Assembly (NCBI RefSeq): GCF_037975245.1
Contig: NC_092568.1
Coordinates: 31,652,501-31,716,500 of the forward strand
DNA: 64,000 bases
Source of the DNA: Apostichopus japonicus
Taxonomy: Eukaryota > Echinodermata > Holothuroidea > Aspidochirotida > Stichopodidae
Reading direction: 5' to 3'
The position numbers and the translations under genes were made by a program. The notes beneath the pieces are model-generated. The model had not been told where the DNA came from, ran no database searches, and worked only from the letters and a program-made list of their open reading frames with translations. Below, in pieces: positions 57,220-64,000 of this stretch (positions are counted from its first letter, which is position 1; each line of letters opens with the position of its first letter).

Positions 57220-59290
57220 CGGCTTGCTAACTGTAATAGCCTACTGTGCGAGAATATTCATGGACCAATATTCATGTCTTACTAAGAAATGCCTTTACAT
57301 CGCCTAATAAGTTGTCGTTTTTATGCAGGTTTTTTTTTCGTCGCGAAGAGTGGGAAGCAGCTGAGATGGCTACTAGCCGCAGAGAGTCTCCAACCAGAGA
57401 TAAGAAACATTCTTAGAAATGTACAAGCAGCACTAAAATTAGCGGAGTGTTACCTGCTAAGTTACTGCAGAATACTGACTACAACAGGTACCAGATCAAG
57501 GGGGTCCAAAACTGCAAAGAGAGAAACTCGCCAGATAACCTATGAAAATAAAACTTGTGCTCACGTCAGTCAATTGAGTGACAGGGGTAACGTTATAACC
57601 CTTACAGGCTGAAACCCCTGATTAATACTTGCTATCTGAATTTTGTCCATGGATTCTAAGCTGTTTTGTACAGTACATAGAATTCTGAACTTAGTGAAAT
57701 AGCGCCATCTATAAAATAGTTCATGCATTATACCACCGTTAATGTCTATACTGTGGAGCATACAAACAGCCATCATATCTTTAAGAATGGGAATATGTAA
57801 GGAAGTATTATACCGCAGAACTGTTGTTTATTTAACTTGACTGCTGTTCTGCTTTTATTACGATTATTCTCTCTATTTTTGGTGGAGAGCTAGGGGAGGG
57901 GGGGGGGGCATAGGGGTGAGGTGTAGGCGGGTGAGTTAGAAGCGGGCAAAGAGCGGGAAGGAGAGAAAGACAATGAAATTATGTACCTTGGAACGGGTGG
58001 GGGGAGGGGGTTAGGTTTTAGGTAAATTGCGGCAAAAATACATCCCATTACATGAAGTGCACGTTACCGTCCGATGGGCTCTGTTGAGTTCCCGACGTTA
58101 CAGAGTAAGCATTTGTTTAGGACCTAACTATATGGTGTTCCGAAAGTTCGTTCCGCCCTAGAGCCCATCTTCCCTTCAGCATCTCAGCCATACTACAAGT
58201 AGCCCCCAAACCGTCTGTGATACTCGGTACGAATTGCCTACGGAACACACACTGTAACGAACTCAGTGAGTAATTAACTTTTCTTGTACGGATACAAAAC
58301 GCACACGTGGTGAGTTGAATAGGTACACAAACCTCAACGCCGAAAAATATGGCGCCTAAGGGAAACAACAGTGGCTTGGAAAAGAAGAGGGAACTTGCTA
58401 GGGAATGGCGGAAGAAAGGGAAAACAAATAAAGAAACTGACTCTACTACATCTATACATATATATGTAGCCTATATAAAACAATAACAATTACCGTATGC
58501 ATGGTGTTTAGTGTATGTTTAAAAATCTTTCTTTTTTTTAAATGGGGCGGAACGAAGGGGTGGTGCCGGGGGAGGTTCAAATCACAAACCAAACCAACTA
58601 ATCTTTTTGCATCTATCATAGTTGCTGCTATCATCACGAAGGGTGATCTTTTACTGTGTTTGAAGATAAATTTGAACTTGTTTGACTTTTTGGTCAGTCA
58701 CCGTATTGCCTCAAATGTGCTTTAAAGTCAAATCATGGTTATTTGATACTTAACATTCAGCCAGATGATCTTACTACGACCTGAAAGCTTTTTCCATCAC
58801 TAGGATATTAAATTATACAGTGTAACAGTTCTTATATAAATAGAGAATTTGAATAATTTAGAGGTCAGAACCTCAAAAGATACGCTTGAAAACTCTTAGC
58901 AATCGTTTAGCTTGCTTAGTATTGGTATTTATTAGTTACTAAAATTAATTAATGGCAAATTAAAAAACTTTTTTTTCACAACTTTGGTTTTCAAGTTTAG
59001 CTAGCTAATATTTGATTGGCGTTACAAATGAGTTTCAGGAATTTATTGTTAAGTTTCAGGGAAGAGGAACCGTTGCGCAGGGGCACGTCACCGTCAACCC
59101 CCCCCCCCACCCACCCCATCATCTTTCAGTTGTGTGAGAATGAAAACATTATTACAATAAAAAGACAAGTCCCCTGTTTTGTTTATATTAAATAACCTAG
59201 CTTAAGCTTTCACTCGTCTGTAATGACTTTATTTGTCAATGCAGAGAGAAGAAAAATTAAAATTTGCCAGACCCTAGCAATAGTCAAAAG
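57220..59290. other. Gene-free stretch
   Basis: A frame at 57289-57612 and a short ATGGCGCCTAAGGG start at 58348 were examined, but neither shows a domain or a convincing splice partner. G-rich runs near 57900 and 58000 and a C-run near 59100 are simple sequence. Confidence 0.4.
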
Positions 59291-59292
59291 CG

Positions 59293-59380
59293 TCCTTCGA
59301 GCCGGAATCGAACCAGCGACCTAGAGATGTCATGAATATCCTTCTACAGTCTCCCGCTCTACCAACTGAGCTATCGAAGG
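59293..59380 (-). tRNA. tRNA-Tyr(GTA) with a ~15-nt intron
   Basis: The minus strand starts CCTTCGATAGCTCAGTTGGT (acceptor and D arm) and ends GGTTCGATTCCGGCTCGAAG GA, giving a full 7-bp CCTTCGA/TCGAAGG acceptor stem and discriminator A. The anticodon arm is GGAGA-CTGTAG, an intron of about 15 bases, A-TCTCT; anticodon GTA reads Tyr codons. Introns one base 3' of the anticodon are usual in animal tRNA-Tyr. The 88-bp total equals 73 plus the intron. TTTT at 59289-59286, a few bases past the 3' end, is the pol III terminator. Confidence 0.95.
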
Positions 59381-59389
59381 TTCTCATGT

Positions 59390-60180
59390 TCCGAAGAAAG
59401 CAAAATAATACATAAAGTATTGCTACGTATTTCCGGCGTATCCTATATGATTGTACAGTCCGATCTTTCGGGAATTGCTATAATTTCATATTACGAAGTT
59501 TCTGCGTGACTGCAGGGTTTGGGTAATCAATATTTTCAGTTCATGAAGGCTCTCAGCTGTAAAAGACAAGTTATTGGCGACGACGACGACAGTTAGTGGA
59601 ACTTAAAAGTTAGCGAGGTAAGTGACCCTACCATTTGGCTATAGTGTACGTACTGTAACTTTTGAGAGCAGGTGCTATTGTATTGTTGGAAAACAATATA
59701 CACTTCGGTGACACTTCACAGTGCAGCTAACTTGCCGTGCGCTGGGTTTGTTTTCTAGGGGAAGTACCTAACGAGGTACTAACACTGTGACAGTGATAGG
59801 GCCAAGATTTAGCTCGCATACTTGATGACATAACTGTCGAAAACGGTAAGAGACTTACGCTCCTGATGCTAGATAAATAAATAAGCATAAAGCCCAGTAG
59901 GCCCTCGTAGAACTGAAGGTAAATAGTAAAACGAGTATTTTTCATATATTGTGCCGGAGCTGATCAGCTTAGCCAAAAGTCGAACTGTATTCTACCTACT
60001 GCCTACGTACAAACATATTATACTGTTAGGCATAACAACGTTTACTAGCTTAATATTAGGCTGTAGCTAGATCCTCCTGGGATAACTTCGCCAATAATAG
60101 AAAACTAAGAGTAGGCATAACTGACACTATTTAGTCCTAGGTTAAAATATCATCATATGCCATAGGACCAGGCCATTACA
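59390..60180. other. Gene-free stretch with one strong splice donor
   Basis: AAGTTAGCGAG/GTAAGTGACC at 59618 on the plus strand is an excellent donor preceded by a GAC-repeat leader (GACGACGACGAC). It might end an untranslated first exon, but no following exon was found before the window ends. Confidence 0.3.
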
Positions 60181-60186
60181 TGAGCA

Positions 60187-60870
60187 CATAGGCGTAGGAG
60201 CCTGATTTGATTTGGGAGGGCTGAAACGACTTGCCTGAAAAATAAAACCAAAATTTTTCGCGCGCTTTCAACATTTTTAAGCAGCATTTTGCGTTTGGTC
60301 GCCATTTTATACTTTTTCGATATGTCCATCGAGGTTTTTAACATATCAATCACCAAACAGCAAACTAAGATATTAGCCAAAAAAATATCTTGGAGAAAAC
60401 AGAGTTGAAAGTTGCAAATTTTCGACTTTTATGCCACCATTTGAAGTAAGATATAAATAGCTAAGCTAGTTATGTATGTCGTTATGGCATAGTGGAGTCA
60501 GTGCGGTTGAGAAAAATCATAGAAAAGGACCCAAAATGCTGCTTTAATGTGCTATCATATAGGCATCCATCGGTTATTACATCACATGCCGATAACCGAT
60601 CAATGCCTATATGCCATGCACAATAACATGTTATATGCGCGCGAAGCGCGCGAAAAACTTTGGTTTATTTTCCCTGTTATTACCCTTCCATATTGGTTAG
60701 AATTATTGGGCAAGTTGTTTCAATAATAACGATAATAATAATATCAGTTTAACCATTGAAAAACACATTGCAAATTATTCTTCTTTCCGTAGGTGCCCAA
60801 AAAATTCTTAGCATATTGCCCGAATTTTCACCCCCCCAAAAAATGACTATAGAGTCCCAGCCTATGACAC
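60187..60870. mobile_element. CATAGGCGTAGGAG-family MITE, incomplete copy
   Basis: The left end CATAGGCGTAGGAGCCTGAT is intact. The body has GCGCGCGAAGCGCGCGAAAA and one minisatellite unit (60755-60835). A weak right end CAGCCTATG ends near 60866, but the flanking octamers CATGAGCA and ACACTTCC do not match, so the right boundary is uncertain. Confidence 0.6.
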
Positions 60871-61394
60871 TTCCAATTCCAGCTCCAGTGATTAGCTCTC
60901 CAACAAAAAAGATTGAACATAAAATATAATTAGCATACATGTGTGTGTTTTTTTCCTTGTTTTTTCTTTTTGTCCACAAAATCCTCACTTTGTTGGAAAT
61001 GACATGCTTTTGTGACAAGAGCAGAACATCCAATTACTAGGCCTGGAGGTGTTTCCTACAACATTGAATGTACAAATTTTAAATATTTCAGGTCAGGCTG
61101 CAATCATAAATGCTGTTTGAACTTTGAATTAGCATTTGACAAAACTTGAGCAACATTTGCAACAGTGGTTATGTACTGTACGTATTTTCAGAAATTTGGT
61201 CTGACAAATTCAAAATTACAAACACTATGATCCAAAATTTGCAATTAAAATAAGAAAATGTGTTTCATTTTTTATGCTTCTCTGTATCTGTAGTGCAAAT
61301 AGAGTAACACATAGCAATTAACATGCACTTGATGCCCATCCTAGCTGCAGGCTAATATAAACAATGTGGTAATTAGTAAACTGGTCACAGGCCA

Positions 61395-61705
61395 TATATA
61401 GACCAATTTGATTTGAGGGGGGGGGGGCTCTAACGATTTGCCCAAAAGATATAACCAAAATTTTTCGCGCAACATCTTAATGTGCATATCATATTGGCAT
61501 TCATCAGTTATTACATAGCATGCCAATGCATACTATCATTTGCCGTGTTATTACCCTTCCATATTGGTTAGAATTATTGGGCAAGTTGTTACAACTTACA
61601 ATAATAATGATAATAATAATATCAGTTTAGCCATTGAAAAACACATTGCAAATTATTTTTTTTACTCAGTAGGTGCCCGAAAAATTTTCACAGGGGCTGC
61701 AGGGG
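61395..61705. mobile_element. CATAGGCGTAGGAG-family MITE fragment
   Basis: Family-specific words are present in order: AATTTGATTTGAGGGGGG, AACGATTTGCCCAAAAGATA, CCATATTGGTTAGAATTATT, and one unit of the 80-bp minisatellite ending GGTGCCCGAAAAATTTTCAC. The left end is decayed, the right end is missing. Confidence 0.6.
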
Positions 61706-62595
61706 ATGTAATATGGCAAACCTTTTTGTGTGTGTTTTAATGGAAAATTATATTTTTAGACAGATTTCAGGGTCTTCTTTGCTATAATCTGACAGGGCAT
61801 ATCTCAAACCACTATTGTACTGTAGATAGAGTAGGTGGGTGCACTGTGACAGGGGCCAAGTCCCTTGCCCAATATTTAAAAAAAAAACTAATGCATTGTT
61901 ACCGGGCAACACAATAAATTTAAATAGTTTAGAATATGTAGTACATTGCATGAATTCAGACAAATACATTTGTAATTTTTAATAAAACATGAAATACTAT
62001 CATTCATTAATCATACATATGGAAACAGAAAAGCATATTAAGTGCTGTAAAATACATTACCACCTAAATTACACTGTAGTTTTCACTCCTAGTTGCCACA
62101 TTTGTATAGCTTTACTTTCTACTGTATATATTCCCCTTAGCTTGAGTGTGTGCTGGGTTGTACAGGGAGTTTTACTGAAAGTAGAAATTGTAGATGTTGC
62201 ACCACAATTAATTGCTCCCATTGACTTACACATGACACTCGTCAATTTCCAAGGCCGCTAGAGTATATTAAGAAGTTTTCAACTGACATGTCCTACCCAC
62301 CATATAAAATAGCTGATGGCTAGAAGAGCTCAAAGTTTATGATAGTGCTCCCCAACCCATCTGCCAGCTGTCGCTGCAGAATCATCTTGTTTCACCCTTG
62401 ATTTTCTAAAATACCTTAAATCACTTTACCTTAAAACCTCCTGATTTTTAGACCATCAGTAGTTTATTTCATCCTCTTCAACATCCAAGCATCAAACACC
62501 TTGTGATGACTCAGAAAATGCCAAAAAAAGTCAATATGTACAGTAGGTCACTTTTAGGGCTATATTCCGACAACGGTTAAACTCTCAGGCGGACA

Positions 62596-63198
62596 CATTG
62601 GCGTAGGAGGCGGGGGGCCTGCAGCCCCCCCAACCAAACTTTTTGGTGAAAATTCAGGCAATATGCTGCGAATTTTTTGGGCACCTGAAAGAAGAATAAT
62701 TTGCAATGTGTTTTTCATATTTGTTTTGGTGAAAATTCAGACAATATGCTGAGAATTTTTCGGGCACCTACTGAAAAGAAGAATAATTTGCAATGTGTTT
62801 TTCATTTTTGTTTTGGTGAAAATTCGGGCAATATGCTGAGAATTTTTCGGGCACCTACTGAAAGAAGAATTATTTGCAATGTATTTTACAGTGGTTAAAC
62901 TAATATTATTATTATCGTTATTATTGTAACGACTTCCCCAATAATTATAACCAATATGAAGGGTAATAACAGGGAAAATATAACCAAATTTTTGCACGCT
63001 CCGCGCATTCAACATCTTATTGTGCATGTCATATAGGCATTGATCGGTAATCGGCATGCAATGTACGATTAACGCCTATATGATAGCACAATAAGATGTT
63101 GAACACGTGCCTGGCATTCGAAAAATTTTGGTTATATTTTTCGGGCAAGTTGTTACAGCCCCCCCCCCCCCAAATCACATTAGGCTCCTACGCCTATG
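62596..63198. mobile_element. CATAGGCGTAGGAG-family MITE, copy 3, near-exact TSD
   Basis: Starts CATTGGCGTAGGAGG and ends GGCTCCTACGCCTATG. The flanks GGCGGACA (62588-62595) and AGCGGACA (63199-63206) match at 7 of 8. About three inverted minisatellite units lie at 62640-62890. A central inverted repeat around TGATCGGTAATCGGCATGCA is shared with the copy at 60187. It is 603 bp and non-coding. Confidence 0.85.
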
Positions 63199-63499
63199 AG
63201 CGGACATGCATGCACTACTCTAATTGTGGTGTTATACCTGTACTGATGCACACAGTAGTTGCCATGGAAACTGTTTGTTTCTTTTAAACCCATTTTTATC
63301 TTAATGTTAGCCTACACACCTTAAGAATCAAAACAACAGAAAATTGCTATTTGACCAAAGAAGTAAAAAACATCAGTTCTGTGTCTTAGAATATACAGTT
63401 ATCACGTTGTTTCACCCTTTTAGAGTACTATGATTAAATTTAATCTTGAGTTTGGAAACCTAACAGTTATTTCAGCAAACTGTATACGTACGTATATAC

Positions 63500-63605
63500 A
63501 TGTGCGGCGATCCTGGGGGGGGAAGGGCGGATATATCCCCCCATGAAAATGGGTGGAGGGGATGTAATACACCATATCCCCCCCACCAAATGCCAGGGAT
63601 AAGAA
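63500..63605. repeat. Fragment of the GGCGGCGATC-type hAT-like family
   Basis: GCGGCGATCCTGGGGGGGG followed by GGATATATCCCCCCATGAAA and a CATATCCCCCCCACCAAAT segment resembles the ends and the 34950-35030 part of the element at 33789-35039. It has no paired end. Confidence 0.5.
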
Positions 63606-63609
63606 TATT

Positions 63610-64000
63610 TTCATGCCTACATTTATTCATCATCGTGAATGTACGGCTCTTTTTTAGCTTCATTTCTCGCCTACCATTAACGCAGTGCGATCTTTTCAAA
63701 TAAACCGTCTTTATCTTTATCACGGTATTGATATAGAACATATATGCACCCTCATAGTATTCATATAGGCCCTATAGTAGGCCTACACATGTACAGTACA
63801 TGTTCCCTCGAACAGCTGAGAATCTCATGTTACCAGGGTAATGCTTAATACACGTTTCACCTGGATGCCCTAGCAATCCGTACCTAGGAATGTAACTATG
63901 TGTAATTGTGTATTGCATGTGTATAGGCCTACAATAGCCTGCATGAGGCCATTTTCTTCATCGAATAATATAAAAGAGCTCTCGAACATTCTAACGTAGC
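63610..64000. other. Gene-free right edge
   Basis: AGGCCTA-rich sequence with no recognisable feature. Confidence 0.5.

Noticed and set aside
57289-57612. 107-codon plus-strand frame
   Set aside because: No similarity, no splice context and no poly(A) support. It is likely a chance frame.
58348-58485. ATGGCGCCTAAGGG start of a 45-codon frame as a first coding exon
   Set aside because: The start context is attractive and the first 25 residues are basic, but no donor or partner exon was found and the end is low complexity.

Overview
This is eukaryotic, almost certainly metazoan, DNA. It has spliced genes with GT-AG introns, an intron-bearing nuclear tRNA, AATAAA signals, several classes of LINE, a Penelope-like element with hammerhead-like motifs, and many non-autonomous hAT-type elements with 8-bp target duplications. 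The repeat style (AGGCCTA-rich sequence, GGGG-rich hAT ends, dispersed AGGTCA repeats) and the gene content suggest a marine invertebrate, perhaps an echinoderm. The phylum is inferred from style only.

Layout. 1-13.3 kb is a repeat graveyard: a Penelope-like element split by a foldback-like element (0.6-2.5 kb), a 2.7-kb element whose terminal inverted repeats are minisatellites (3.8-6.5 kb), a three-deep nest of hAT-like elements (7.3-9.7 kb), and two AGGTCA- or GTGGACA-rich satellites (10.4-13.3 kb). 14.3-16.0 kb is a ~325-bp satellite. 16.2-27.1 kb (minus strand) is the main gene. It reconstructs to six coding exons and 1,249 codons. The order is an N-terminal KMT5A-type SET domain, an acidic/serine repeat region, two CCHH/CCHC-type zinc fingers, a tyrosine-recombinase-like domain and a C-terminal Myb/SANT-like domain, with a poly(A) signal 61 nt past the stop. 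All five splice junctions agree in phase. The 5' part of this gene carries a ~210-bp tandem array in which every unit contains the same potential 27-nt exon, and a 117-bp exon encoding a short hydrophobic peptide.

27.6-33.0 kb holds a dead L1/Tx1-type LINE fragment, a ~180-bp satellite, a perfect array of twenty-four 13-bp units, and an intact 909-codon LINE ORF2 ending in a (TTTAC)n tail. 33-44 kb is mostly non-coding. It has one hAT-like element with exact 8-bp target duplication, one candidate TATA promoter with a first exon, and a pair of matching inverted ends 5.5 kb apart. 44.7-49.2 kb is a decayed Jockey/I-type LINE. 50.46-51.31 kb is a compact 282-aa gene of unrecognised family, with a splice acceptor just upstream of its start codon and a poly(A) signal overlapping its stop. 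51.6-64 kb is again hAT-like elements, several with exact target duplications and nesting, plus a tRNA-Tyr(GTA) gene with an intron at 59.3 kb.

The genes do not form an operon or pathway. The strongest candidate for an unusual system is the SET plus tyrosine-recombinase plus Myb fusion gene. It joins a histone-lysine methyltransferase-type module to a recombinase-derived DNA-binding module.
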